DNA of 64,000 nucleotides from Caballeronia sp. Lep1P3 (GCF_022879595.1 NZ_CP084265.1:434001-498000); one strand, 5' to 3'; positions 30,247-38,382 are shown, counted from the first letter of the stretch. Notes: generated from the sequence alone by a model not told the origin. A program made the numbers and translations.

Positions 30247-30306
30247 AAAAAACGGATGCTGAAGCGATTCGCGGCGAAAGTCGGCAAAACGCGACATGGC
30301 TTCAGC
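30247..30306 (-). terminator. attenuator-type terminator upstream of trpE
   Basis: On the minus strand GCTGAAGC (30306-30299) pairs perfectly with GCTTCAGC (30265-30258). An inner 5-bp stem TCGCG/CGCGA (30294-30290 with 30273-30269) extends the hairpin. After five more bases comes TTTTTT (30252-30247). Part of the Trp-codon region (TGGCGTCGC) can pair imperfectly with the 5' arm, so alternative folds are possible. Folding has not been computed. Confidence 0.6.
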
Positions 30307-30321
30307 GTACCTCGGGCGAGG

Positions 30322-30396
30322 TTAGCGCGACCAGCGACGCCAGGGCCAGGCTCCCCGGTCGATGCTGCTCAGACTCCGTTTTCTGTTGAGAAACAT
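30322..30396 (-). CDS. trpL: trp leader peptide, 24 aa with three Trp codons
   Basis: Read on the minus strand, the ATG at 30396 opens a 25-codon frame beginning MFLNRKRSLSS and ending GAWPWRRWSR-stop. TGG codons fall at positions 17, 19 and 22, just before the TAA (30324-30322). The ORF starts 10 bases after the gph stop, so it could be translated by ribosomes leaving gph. The ribosome site is weak. Three of 24 residues being Trp, directly upstream of trpE and of a hairpin with T6, is what a transcription-attenuation leader needs. Ribosome stalling at the TGG codons when charged tRNA-Trp is scarce would favour read-through into trpEGDC. This is inferred from layout; no experiment is known to me. 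Confidence 0.75.
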   Translation of the reverse strand: MFLNRKRSLSSIDRGAWPWRRWSR

Positions 30397-30406
30397 GAAA
30401 GATGGA

Positions 30407-31138
30407 CTATTCAGTCAGTGTGGTGTTCGGCGGCGCGAGCGTTGCGGCGATAGCCGAAGCTGCGGCGCGCAGCGTGGAAACTATACCATCGGATTTCACC
30501 GATTGCACAGCTTTCCCATGGTTGTAGCCGTAGGGCACGGTGAGCGTCGCCATGCCGGCTGCGCGGCCCGCGAGCGCATCGTTCTCCGAATCGCCAACGG
30601 CCACGGTTTCGCGCGGCAAGACGTCGAGCCGCTCGCAAGCGGTGAGCATCGGCAAGGGATCGGGCTTCTTCAATGGCACCGAATCGCCGCCCAGAATCAC
30701 CTTGAAATAATGCGCGACGCCGAAGTGCGACAGCAGTTCGACGGCAAAGCGATGCGGCTTGTTCGTCACGCACGCGAGCGCGATGCCGAGTTCGCGCATC
30801 GCTTCGAGGCCTTCCTTGACTTCGGGAAAGAGCGTGGAATGCTTGCCGTTGATCTTCGCGTATTCGCTTTGATACGTGGCGAGCGCGTCGTCGAACTGCG
30901 CGGTGGCCTGGGGATGCGGCAGACGCGCGGCGAGCACGCTGCGAATCAGATTCTCCGATCCCTTGCCGATGTAGCCCACGACTTCCTCACGCGTGACGGC
31001 TTCGAGGCCGATGCGCGCGAGCATGCCGTTGAGCGCGGCCACGAAGTCGTCGGCGGTATCGACCATCGTGCCGTCGAGATCGATGATTGCGGCGCGAATC
31101 GGCCGGCTGGAGAAGGCGGTCGCCGTGACGTCGCTCAT
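30407..31138 (-). CDS. gph: phosphoglycolate phosphatase
   Basis: Gph hydrolyses 2-phosphoglycolate formed during DNA repair or oxygenase side reactions. The 243-residue HAD protein has motif [10 protein letters not shown], motif II CVTNKP, a Lys in LKKPDP and motif [17 protein letters not shown]. Its ATG overlaps the rpe stop by 4 bp. The rpe-gph pair is also found in enterobacteria (upstream of trpS); here it precedes the trp leader. Confidence 0.92.
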   Translation of the reverse strand: MSDVTATAFSSRPIRAAIIDLDGTMVDTADDFVAALNGMLARIGLEAVTREEVVGYIGKGSENLIRSVLAARLPHPQATAQFDDALATYQSEYAKINGKHSTLFPEVKEGLEAMRELGIALACVTNKPHRFAVELLSHFGVAHYFKVILGGDSVPLKKPDPLPMLTACERLDVLPRETVAVGDSENDALAGRAAGMATLTVPYGYNHGKAVQSVKSDGIVSTLRAAASAIAATLAPPNTTLTE

Positions 31139-31824
31139 TGCTGCGCTCCCGATTTAGCGAGTTCGCCGCGCATTGCGTCGATCACCTGCTTGTAGTCGTG
31201 CTTGCCGAAGATGGCCGAGCCCGCGACGAACGTATCGGCGCCGGCCGCCGCGATCTCCGCGATGTTATCCACTTTCACGCCGCCGTCGATCTCGAGATGG
31301 ATCTCGCGGCCGGTGCGCTCGCGATAGGCGTCGATGCGCGTGCGCGCCTCGCGCAGCTTGTTGAGCGCTTCCGGAATGAAGGACTGCCCGCCGAAGCCCG
31401 GATTCACCGACATGATCAGAATGAGATCGAGCCGGTCCATTACATGATCCAGATAATTGAGCGGCGTCGCGGGATTGAAGACGAGCCCGGCCTTGCAGCC
31501 GTGATCGCGGATCAGCGACAGCGTGCGGTCGATGTGGTCCGATCCTTCGGGATGAAAGCTGATGACATTGGCACCGGCCTTCGCGAAATCGGGCACGATG
31601 CGGTCAACGGGCCGCACCATCAGATGCACGTCGATGGGCACGTCCACATGCGGGCGAATGGCTTCGCAGACCATCGGGCCGATCGTGAGATTCGGCACGT
31701 AATGGTTGTCCATTACGTCAAAGTGAATCCAGTCGGCTCCGGCGGCGACGACGTTGCGGACTTCCTCGCCGAGCCGGGAAAAATCGGCGGAAAGAATGCT
31801 GGGAGCGATATGAAATTGCGCCAT
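31135..31824 (-). CDS. rpe: ribulose-phosphate 3-epimerase
   Basis: Rpe interconverts ribulose-5-phosphate and xylulose-5-phosphate in the pentose phosphate pathway. The 229-residue TIM barrel shows [40 protein letters not shown] and EIDGGV, which hold the catalytic Asp pair and metal ligands. I chose ATG 31824 (MAQFHIAPS); a longer frame upstream is not conserved. It heads the minus-strand unit toward trp and is divergent from apaG across ~260 bp. Confidence 0.96.
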   Translation of the reverse strand: MAQFHIAPSILSADFSRLGEEVRNVVAAGADWIHFDVMDNHYVPNLTIGPMVCEAIRPHVDVPIDVHLMVRPVDRIVPDFAKAGANVISFHPEGSDHIDRTLSLIRDHGCKAGLVFNPATPLNYLDHVMDRLDLILIMSVNPGFGGQSFIPEALNKLREARTRIDAYRERTGREIHLEIDGGVKVDNIAEIAAAGADTFVAGSAIFGKHDYKQVIDAMRGELAKSGAQQ

Positions 31825-32083
31825 GGACGTATCTGATGTGGGGCCGGAGGGACCGCGGAGTGCATGTGCGGTCAACGCGAAACCGACGGTCTGAAGCGTG
31901 ATTCTAACCCGCGTTTTCCTTGACGTAATTCGGCCGGACGGCCAGCTTGACGCCGCCGGATGGCCGTGAGAGGCCCGAACTGTGTTGCGGGCACGGACGG
32001 CATCAAGCAGAATGCGTGACCAGTAGCGGCGCACCCGCGCGCTGTTTGCCGGCAGCGCAGCGACGATTTGAATTGGAACGACG

Positions 32084-32458
32084 ATGAGCCAGTACGAATT
32101 CACCGTGTCCGTCGAGACGCGATATTTGCCCGAACAGTCCGACCCGGATAGCCGCCAGTATGCTTTCGCCTACACGCTGACGATCCGCAACACCGGCGAG
32201 GTCGCGGCTCAGTTGATCTCGCGTCACTGGATCATCACCGACGGCGACAATCACGTGCAGGAAGTGAAAGGGCTCGGCGTGGTGGGGCAGCAGCCGTTGC
32301 TCGCGCCCGGCCAGCAGTTCGAATATACGAGCTGGGCTGTCATCGCGACGCCCGTTGGCACGATGCGCGGCGAGTATTTCTGCGTGGCGGAAGACGGCGA
32401 GCGCTTCGAAGCGCCGATCGCCGAATTCGCACTGCACATGCCGCGCACATTGCACTGA
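32084..32458 (+). CDS. apaG: ApaG domain protein
   Basis: The 124-residue immunoglobulin-like fold protein has the ApaG hallmarks [30 protein letters not shown] and [18 protein letters not shown]. In Salmonella the homologue CorD affects Co2+ and Mg2+ efflux; the biochemical role is still unclear. GGAACGACG precedes the ATG. It converges with the 49-residue membrane protein, 24 bp between stops. Confidence 0.94.
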   Translation: MSQYEFTVSVETRYLPEQSDPDSRQYAFAYTLTIRNTGEVAAQLISRHWIITDGDNHVQEVKGLGVVGQQPLLAPGQQFEYTSWAVIATPVGTMRGEYFCVAEDGERFEAPIAEFALHMPRTLH

Positions 32459-32482
32459 CGTGCAAAAGCGGTCCTCAGTCAG

Positions 32483-32632
32483 TCAGCGGCGCTTGGCCGG
32501 GCCGCTCGCGCGGTTCTGGTGCTTTTTCTTGCCCGAAGCCGTCCACACGACGATGAAAATCAGCAAGGCAAGCGCCACCAGCGCCTCGAGCGCGAAGATG
32601 AGCATTGGATATTCGTCGAACAGATCAGCCAT
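32483..32632 (-). CDS. 49-aa single-pass membrane protein, hypothetical
   Basis: This short frame encodes MADLFDEYPML, then one strong hydrophobic helix (about residues 11-32, LIFALEALVALALLIFIVVW), then a basic tail (SGKKKHQNRASGPAKRR). The charge pattern predicts N-out/C-in insertion in the inner membrane. GGGAACC lies a few bases before the ATG. Its start codon lies in the same CCATGG as an alternative mltA start on the other strand. I do not recognise a family. Confidence 0.65.
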   Translation of the reverse strand: MADLFDEYPMLIFALEALVALALLIFIVVWTASGKKKHQNRASGPAKRR

Positions 32633-32660
32633 GGCGGTTCCCATCAAGAACAAGCATTGT

Positions 32661-33794
32661 ATGCATATCGTGCGGCGCGCCGCACAAGGAGCGGCGTGGG
32701 CCGCGTCGGTTGCAACGGCTGTGTTGCTCGCCTCGTGCGGCGGCGGCAGTTACGTGAAGCCCGGCCCCGGCACGGCGGGCGGAACGCCCATCACGACGGG
32801 GCAACACGCCGCATCGCGCCTGACCGCCGTAAGCTGGCAGCAAGTACCGGGTTGGCAGGACGACTCGCTGATCGGCGCGACCGCCGCGCTCCGTCAGAAT
32901 TGCAGCCGCCTCGCGCGCCAGCCGAACTGGCAGAAGGCGTGCGCGGCAGCGCAACGTCTCGACGATCTCGATATGTCATCGGCTCGCGATTTCTTCGAAA
33001 CGTATTTCACGCCGTTCCAGCTCGCCAACACCGACGGCACGCTCGACGGCCTCGTCACCGGCTATTACGAACCGCTGTTGCGCGGCTCTCGCACGCGCCA
33101 CGGAGCGTATCAGTACGCGTTGTATCGCTGGCCGTATCGTTATAAACCCGGTTCCGCGCTGCCGGCGCGTGCGCAGCTCGAACGCTCGGGCGTGCTCAAC
33201 GGCAACGAACTCGTGTGGGTGGACGACCCCATCGAAGCGTTCTTCCTGCAAGTTCAGGGCTCGGGACGCATCGTTATGGAAGACGGCAGCGTCATGCGCG
33301 TGGGCTTCGGCGGCACGAACAACCAGCCGTATCGGTCCATCGGCAAGGAACTGCTCGATCGCGGCGAACTCACGCCCGCGCAAGCGACGATGCAAGGCAT
33401 CAAGGCGTGGGCAAAGGCCAATCCGTCGCGCGTCGATGCGCTCCTCGACGTCAATCCGCGCTTCGTGTTCTTCCGCGAAACGCCCGCGAACGACGTCATG
33501 ACGGCGAGCCTCGGCGATGGCCCCGTCGGCGCGCTCGGTGTTCCGCTCACGCCCGAACGTTCGATCGCGGTCGACCCGTCCGCGATTCCGCTCGGCACGC
33601 CCGTCTTCCTGCAAACCACGCGGCCGCTCAGCAATCAGCCGATGAACCGCCTGGTTTTCGCGCAGGACACCGGCACGGCCATCAAGGGCGGCGTGCGCGC
33701 GGACTACTTCTGGGGCCTGGGCGACGACGCGGGCGATCTCGCCGGACGCATGAAGCAGGGCGGAAGAATGTGGCTTCTGATGCCGAACTCCTGA
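32661..33794 (+). CDS. mltA: membrane-bound lytic murein transglycosylase A
   Basis: MltA cleaves peptidoglycan glycan strands to 1,6-anhydro products at the outer membrane. From the ATG at 32661 the protein has 377 residues and a lipoprotein signal peptide, with lipobox LLASC and lipidated Cys26. The MltA domain follows (GLVTGYYEPLLRGSRT, EAFFLQVQGSGRI) with a C-terminal 3D domain containing FAQDTGTAIKGGVRADYFWG, whose aspartates are catalytic. A start at 32631 would lengthen the signal by ten residues. It converges with paaK, only 3 bp between stops. Confidence 0.92.
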   Translation: MHIVRRAAQGAAWAASVATAVLLASCGGGSYVKPGPGTAGGTPITTGQHAASRLTAVSWQQVPGWQDDSLIGATAALRQNCSRLARQPNWQKACAAAQRLDDLDMSSARDFFETYFTPFQLANTDGTLDGLVTGYYEPLLRGSRTRHGAYQYALYRWPYRYKPGSALPARAQLERSGVLNGNELVWVDDPIEAFFLQVQGSGRIVMEDGSVMRVGFGGTNNQPYRSIGKELLDRGELTPAQATMQGIKAWAKANPSRVDALLDVNPRFVFFRETPANDVMTASLGDGPVGALGVPLTPERSIAVDPSAIPLGTPVFLQTTRPLSNQPMNRLVFAQDTGTAIKGGVRADYFWGLGDDAGDLAGRMKQGGRMWLLMPNS

Positions 33795-33797
33795 TCC

Positions 33798-35102
33798 TCA
33801 CGCCTTCGAGTTTCGCTTGTCGACCACCCGCCGCGCCTTGCCCACCGACCGCTCTATGCCGTTCACCGCGAGAACGTTGATTTCCGCGCTCACGCCGATG
33901 AGCGCCTTGATGTCGTAGGCGAGCGCGGCTCTTGCGCTTTCGAGCGCCGCCGAATCCGGCGCGGATTCCGGGCACGGCTCGCAGTTGAGCGTGAGAACGT
34001 CGAGCGGGCCGTCTTTCGTCAACACGATCTGATAATGCGGCGCGAGCACCGGACGCTTCAGCAGCAGTTCTTCGATCTGCGTCGGGAATACGTTGACGCC
34101 CCGCACGATCATCATGTCGTCCGAACGGCCGGTGATCTTCTCCATGCGCCGCATGGTGCGCGCGGTGCCCGGCAATAGCCGCGTGAGATCGCGCGTGCGA
34201 TAGCGGATGATCGGCAATGCTTCCTTCGTGAGCGAGGTGAATACCAGTTCGCCGAATTCGCCGTCGGGTAGCACTTCCCCCGTGTCGGGATCGATGATCT
34301 CGGGATAAAAGTGGTCTTCCCAGATCGTCGGCCCGTCCTTCGTTTCCGCGCACTCCGACGCGACGCCCGGCCCCATCACTTCCGACAGTCCGTAAATATC
34401 GACGGCGTCGATGCCCATGCGCTCTTCGATCGCGCGACGCATGTCGTTGGTCCACGGCTCCGCGCCGAAAATGCCGATGCGCAGCGAACTGCTCGCCGGA
34501 TCGACGCCTTGGCGCTCCAGTTCATCGGCGATGGACAGCATGTAGCTCGGCGTGACCATGATGATGTCGGGACGGAAGTCCTGAATCAGCTGGACCTGTT
34601 TCTCGGTCTGCCCGCCGCCGAACGGAATGACGGTGAGACCCGCGCGCTCCGCACCGTAATGCGCGCCGAGGCCGCCGGTGAAAAGGCCGTAGCCATAGCT
34701 CACGTGCACCTTGTCGCCGCGACGGGCGCCGGCCGCGCGAATGGAACGCGCAACCAGATTCGCCCAAGTGTCGATGTCCTTCGCCGTATAGCCGACGACC
34801 GTCGGCTTGCCCGTGGTTCCCGAGGACGCGTGAATGCGCGCGACGCGTTCCTGCGGCACGGCGAACATGCCGAACGGATAGTTGTCGCGCAGGTCCTTCT
34901 TGGTGGTGAAGGGAAAGCGCGCGAGATCGGCGAGGGACTGGACTTCGTCCGGACGAACGCCCGCTTCGTCGAACTTGCGCCGGTACACCGGCGAGTTCTC
35001 GTAGGCGTGCGAGAGCGTCCATTTCAGGCGTTGAAGCTGCAGCGCCATGAGTTCGTCGCGGCTCGCCTTTTCGATCGGTTCGAGCGGCAGCGGTGTAGTC
35101 AT
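33798..35102 (-). CDS. paaK: phenylacetate-CoA ligase
   Basis: PaaK activates phenylacetate with ATP and CoA, the entry step of aerobic phenylacetate catabolism. The 434-residue adenylate-forming enzyme has the P-loop-like HASSGTTGKPTVVGYT, the FGAEPWTND and YGLSEVMGPGVA motifs, and the hinge/C-terminal GRSDDMMIVRGVNVFP. GAAGGAGACATCG before the ATG at 35102 fixes the start; an upstream codon at 35126 has no such site. It is the last gene of paaN-paaG-paaI-paaK. Confidence 0.96.
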   Translation of the reverse strand: MTTPLPLEPIEKASRDELMALQLQRLKWTLSHAYENSPVYRRKFDEAGVRPDEVQSLADLARFPFTTKKDLRDNYPFGMFAVPQERVARIHASSGTTGKPTVVGYTAKDIDTWANLVARSIRAAGARRGDKVHVSYGYGLFTGGLGAHYGAERAGLTVIPFGGGQTEKQVQLIQDFRPDIIMVTPSYMLSIADELERQGVDPASSSLRIGIFGAEPWTNDMRRAIEERMGIDAVDIYGLSEVMGPGVASECAETKDGPTIWEDHFYPEIIDPDTGEVLPDGEFGELVFTSLTKEALPIIRYRTRDLTRLLPGTARTMRRMEKITGRSDDMMIVRGVNVFPTQIEELLLKRPVLAPHYQIVLTKDGPLDVLTLNCEPCPESAPDSAALESARAALAYDIKALIGVSAEINVLAVNGIERSVGKARRVVDKRNSKA

Positions 35103-35169
35103 CGATGTCTCCTTCATGCTCGCCATGCGGCGCGTCTCTCAGTGGCGCGTCCGCGCGGTCGATCGTCCA

Positions 35170-35595
35170 TTAAACGGGGATCACGGTGCCCTTGATCTGC
35201 GCCGACTTGCCGCGGAACATCGCGACCGTCTCGCCATCGCGATTGGTGACGCGGATATCGTAGATGCCGCTGCGTCCACTCAGCGTCTGCTCGACGGCCT
35301 CGGCTGTCAGCCGGTCGCCGCCCTGCACCGGCCGGAGGAACTCGATGGAGCAGCCTGCGGCGACCGTACTGACGTTGTACGAGTTGCACGCGAATGCGAA
35401 CGCTGAATCGGCGAGCGTGAACATGAGGCCGCCGTGGCAGATGGCGTGGCCGTTCAGGAAGTCCGGGCGCACGTTCATCTGCAGACGCGCATAACCCGGG
35501 CGTACTTCGACGAGTTCGATGCCGAGCGCGCGCGAACATGCGTCCGCTTCGTACATGGCCTTCGCGGTGGCTTGCGCCAGTTCTTGAGGCGTCAC
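35170..35595 (-). CDS. paaI: phenylacetyl-CoA pathway thioesterase PaaI
   Basis: PaaI is a hot-dog thioesterase that releases CoA from stalled ring-hydroxylated or ring-opened CoA esters. The 141-residue product has the 4HBT motif GHAICHGGLMFTLADSAFAFACN, with the catalytic Asp in LADS, and the strand GRSGIYDIRVTN. I chose the GTG at 35595 (VTPQELAQ), because GGAG lies 7 bases upstream. The longer frame to 35712 runs back into paaG. Spacing to paaG is 22 bp and to paaK 67 bp. Confidence 0.93.
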   Translation of the reverse strand: MTPQELAQATAKAMYEADACSRALGIELVEVRPGYARLQMNVRPDFLNGHAICHGGLMFTLADSAFAFACNSYNVSTVAAGCSIEFLRPVQGGDRLTAEAVEQTLSGRSGIYDIRVTNRDGETVAMFRGKSAQIKGTVIPV

Positions 35596-35617
35596 AGATG
35601 TCTCCGGGGAATTGTTC

Positions 35618-36409
35618 TTACAGCCCTTCGAAGCGAGGCGCGCGTTTCTCTTTGAACGCGGCGACGCCTTCTGCATAGTCGTGCGATGCGCCGAGTTCGC
35701 GCTGCAAGTCACGCTCGAGGTCGAGCTGCGCGTCGAACGTGTTGTTCGCGCTCGCGCGCATCGCCTGTTTGATAGCAGCGACCGCGCGCGCCGGCTGCTG
35801 CGCGAGCTGCACCGCGAGTTGCGCGGCGGCCTGTTGCAACTCGGCGTCCTCCACCACGCGCCAGACGATTCCCCACGCTTCGGCCTTCTCCGCGCTCAAT
35901 TTCTCGCCGGTCAGCGCGAGTCCGAGCGCACGCGATTCCCCGACACGGCGCGGCAGCAGCCAGGTTCCGCCCGAATCCGGCATGAGGCCGATCTTCACGA
36001 ACGCCTGAATGAAGATCGTGGAGCGCGCCGCGATGACGATGTCGCAGGCCATCGCCAGATTGGCGCCCGCGCCGGCCGCCGTGCCGTTGACAGCGGCGAC
36101 GACAGGAAGCGACATCGCCTGGAGGCGGCGCACGAGCGGATTGAAGTGCGCGTCGATCAGTTCGCCGAGGTCGGACATGGCGCCGGGCGTGAAGTCGAGG
36201 TCGGCCAGGTCCTGGCCCGCGCAGAAGCCACGGCCCGCACCGGTGATGACGACGGCGCGCGCGTTGCTCGCCTCGATCTGCGTGAGCGCATGGCTTAGCT
36301 GGCCATGCATCTCGCGCGTAAAGCTGTTGAGCTTGTCCGGGCGGTTGAGCGTGATCGTCGCGACGCGCGTATCGGCATCGATGTGAAACAGGACGGACTT
36401 TTCGGACAT
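35618..36409 (-). CDS. paaG: ring 1,2-epoxyphenylacetyl-CoA isomerase PaaG
   Basis: PaaG converts the 1,2-epoxide of phenylacetyl-CoA to the oxepin-CoA. The 263-residue crotonase-fold protein has the oxyanion-hole segments AVVITGAGRGFCAGQDL and AVNGTAAGAGANLAMACDIVIA, plus the catalytic Asp region GLMPDSGGTWLLP typical of PaaG. AAGGAGATGCC precedes ATG 36409. The 126-bp gap to paaN contains a candidate internal promoter and a long imperfect inverted repeat. Confidence 0.93.
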   Translation of the reverse strand: MSEKSVLFHIDADTRVATITLNRPDKLNSFTREMHGQLSHALTQIEASNARAVVITGAGRGFCAGQDLADLDFTPGAMSDLGELIDAHFNPLVRRLQAMSLPVVAAVNGTAAGAGANLAMACDIVIAARSTIFIQAFVKIGLMPDSGGTWLLPRRVGESRALGLALTGEKLSAEKAEAWGIVWRVVEDAELQQAAAQLAVQLAQQPARAVAAIKQAMRASANNTFDAQLDLERDLQRELGASHDYAEGVAAFKEKRAPRFEGL

Positions 36410-36453
36410 GGCATCTCCTTGGGTCGCAACGCGGTTCGCTTGCGGACACGCCG

Positions 36454-36482
36454 ATATTAGGCGCGCTGACCTCAGCTTTCCA
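36454..36482 (-). promoter_or_regulatory. candidate internal promoter for paaG
   Basis: On the minus strand TGGAAA is followed by exactly 17 bp and TAATAT, 45 bp before the paaG start. The spacer holds a 12-bp inverted repeat (GCTGA-GG-TCAGC on the minus strand, 36465-36476), well placed for a repressor or activator. Confidence 0.45.
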
Positions 36483-36493
36483 TTAGGCCGAAT

Positions 36494-36542
36494 GGCATAG
36501 GCCGATTGCACGAACCGGCCTCTTGCGCAATTTGCCTATGCC
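36494..36542 (-). repeat. imperfect inverted repeat at paaN end
   Basis: Left arm 36494-36509 and right arm 36527-36542 match over 14 of 16 positions (GGCATAGGC plus ATTGC shared), around a 17-nt loop. The right arm covers the paaN stop codon. The transcript would form a stable hairpin without a following T run, so mRNA processing or stability is more likely than termination. Confidence 0.5.
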
Positions 36543-38245
36543 GTTTGGCCAGCTTCCGCCGATGCCGTTTTCGGCGCAACATGCACCCGGCTCTGAACCA
36601 CGCGAAAGCGATTGGCTACGAAGGCGGCATCGGCAAGCGCGGCGTTCGCGGCCGGATTCGCGCCGGTGCCGTGAAAGTCGGAGAACGCGGCGGACTGGTT
36701 GACGAAGACGCCGCCCGTCAGGTTGATCGAAAGCGCAACGCCCCCGCGAATCGCGGCTTCGTGCGCGGATTCGATCACGGCGTCGTCGGTGCTGTAGACG
36801 GACAAGGTGAGCGCGCCGTGCTCCTGCGCGATCGATTCGGCGAGTTCGAGCGATTGCGCCGTCGAGTCGGTGGCGATGACGAACGCGATCGGGCCGAACC
36901 ATTCCTTCGTGAATTTCTCGCGGTCGGCGTGGGCGTCGAGTTTGAGCAGAAGCGGCGTGTGAACGCGCGCTTCGGGGAAAGCAGGGTGCGTGAGCTTCTG
37001 GCTATCGAGAAGGACTTCGCCGAGACCGCGCGCCTGGGCGATGCGCTCGACGACGCCTTCGTTCTGAATCGCGCCGGTCAACTCGACGGCGCGCGCTGCA
37101 TCCGAAGTGAGCTTCTCGACGGAGCCGGCGAGCGTTCGGGCGACGTCCTCGAAGCTCAGTTGGCCGTCAGCGGTGCGGATGCCGTCGCGCGGCACGTAGA
37201 TGTTTTGCGGCGCGGTGCACATCTGGCCGGAATAGAGCGCGAGGGAGAACGCGATGTTGCGCGCGGCGGCTTTCATGTCATCGACCGAATCGATGACGAT
37301 CTGGTTCACGCCCGCCTTCTCGGTGAAGACCTGTGCCTGATGCGCGTGGCGTTCGAGCCACGTGCCGTTTTGCGTGCTGCCGGTGAAGTCGATCAGCTTG
37401 ATCTCGGGACGCACCGCGAGTTGCTGAACGAGCGCGCCGTCGTCCGGATCAGTCGCGAGCAGCGTGACGACGTTCGGATCGAAGCCCGCTTCGCGCAATA
37501 CCTCGCGCGCGATTCGCACGGTGATCGCCAACGGCAGGATCGCGCCGGGATGCGGCTTGACGATGACCGCGTTGCCCGTGGCAAGGTCCGCGAAGAGGCC
37601 CGGATAGCCGTTCCACGTCGGGAACGTGCAGCAGCCGAGCACGAGCCCGGTTCCGCGTGGAACGACGGTAAAGCGCTTATGCATGGCAAGCGGCGGGTTT
37701 TTGCCTTGCGGCTTTTCCCAGTGCGCTTCCGATGGAATGCGGCGCAGTTGGTCCCATGCGTACACGGCCGCCTCAAGCGCGCGGTCCTGCGCGTGAGGGC
37801 CGCCCGCCTGGAAGGCCATCATGAATGCCTGGCCGGTTGTGTGCATCACGCTGTAGCCGATCTCGAAGCTCGCCCGGTTCAGTCGCGACAGAATCTCGAG
37901 GCTCACGCCGATCCACGCTTGCGGGCCAGCGGCGCGCCAGCTTGGCTGCGCTTGCGCGGCGGCGCGGATGAGCGCGTCGGGATCCGCCTTCGGATACTTG
38001 ATGCCGAGCGTCACGCCGAATGGCGAGCGCTCTTTGCCGACCGTTTCGCCTGTCGATGGCTGATCCAGTTCGAACGTCTTGCCGAGGTGCCGCTTAAACG
38101 CCGCCTCGCCGTCTGCGTTGGCCGTTTCCCCGTACACTTTGGGACTCGGCATTTCGGCGAACGGACTCCAGTAGCCGCGCGTTTCGATGGCTGTGAGCGC
38201 TTGGTCGAGCATCGCTTCGTGCTTCGTGAATAGCGTAGGTGTCAT
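36536..38245 (-). CDS. paaN: phenylacetate degradation aldehyde dehydrogenase PaaN
   Basis: The 569-residue protein belongs to the ALDH-superfamily PaaN group, thought to oxidise the semialdehyde formed on opening of the oxepin-CoA ring. It shows VPRGTGLVLGCCTFPTWNGYPG (cofactor-binding start), DFTGSTQNG, the ALDH cysteine region SGQMCTAPQNIYV (catalytic Cys) and WFGPIAFVIATDS. It lacks the C-terminal MaoC hydratase domain of E. coli PaaZ, so ring hydrolysis must come from another protein. It starts at 38245, divergent from an enoyl-CoA hydratase across a probable PaaR operator. Confidence 0.92.
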   Translation of the reverse strand: MTPTLFTKHEAMLDQALTAIETRGYWSPFAEMPSPKVYGETANADGEAAFKRHLGKTFELDQPSTGETVGKERSPFGVTLGIKYPKADPDALIRAAAQAQPSWRAAGPQAWIGVSLEILSRLNRASFEIGYSVMHTTGQAFMMAFQAGGPHAQDRALEAAVYAWDQLRRIPSEAHWEKPQGKNPPLAMHKRFTVVPRGTGLVLGCCTFPTWNGYPGLFADLATGNAVIVKPHPGAILPLAITVRIAREVLREAGFDPNVVTLLATDPDDGALVQQLAVRPEIKLIDFTGSTQNGTWLERHAHQAQVFTEKAGVNQIVIDSVDDMKAAARNIAFSLALYSGQMCTAPQNIYVPRDGIRTADGQLSFEDVARTLAGSVEKLTSDAARAVELTGAIQNEGVVERIAQARGLGEVLLDSQKLTHPAFPEARVHTPLLLKLDAHADREKFTKEWFGPIAFVIATDSTAQSLELAESIAQEHGALTLSVYSTDDAVIESAHEAAIRGGVALSINLTGGVFVNQSAAFSDFHGTGANPAANAALADAAFVANRFRVVQSRVHVAPKTASAEAGQTA

Positions 38246-38288
38246 GGTCGCGAGAACGGGGATTGAGACGTCAGGGTGGCGATTAATT

Positions 38289-38304
38289 AACCGACCGGTT
38301 GGTT
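38289..38304. promoter_or_regulatory. PaaR-type operator palindrome
   Basis: AACCGACC followed by GGTTGGTT is a 16-bp palindrome with a single symmetric mismatch. It lies 44 bp upstream of paaN and 79 bp upstream of the divergent enoyl-CoA hydratase. TetR-family PaaR repressors of betaproteobacterial phenylacetate genes recognise an ACCGACC-type palindrome, released by phenylacetyl-CoA. No paaR gene is in the window. Clear -10/-35 pairs could not be assigned on either side. Confidence 0.65.
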
Positions 38305-38382
38305 GGTGATGTTAGCATCATCGAGATAGCGCAGACGAAGTCTTTTCATTAGGGCTTACCTGAGGATGTCTAGGAGGAGTGA

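Larger units (their letters stand above)
29980..30406 (-). other. trp leader region between gph and trpE
   Basis: This 427-bp gap contains, in transcription order, the trp leader peptide ORF (30396-30322) and a small hairpin over its stop (30322-30309). The attenuator-like hairpin with T6 (30306-30247) comes next, then a CCGGC-AAAAC-GCCGG hairpin (30161-30175, no T tract) and the trpE ribosome site. No separate strong promoter is visible inside it. A TATAGT hexamer with a poor -35 lies within the 3' end of gph near 30480-30485 and could start the leader transcript. Confidence 0.7.

Noticed and set aside
30106..30297. 63-codon minus-strand ORF upstream of trpE (MSRFADFRRES...)
   Set aside because: It begins inside the attenuator-like hairpin, has no ribosome site or recognisable domain, and contains no Trp codons. 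The 24-codon ORF upstream fits the leader role far better.
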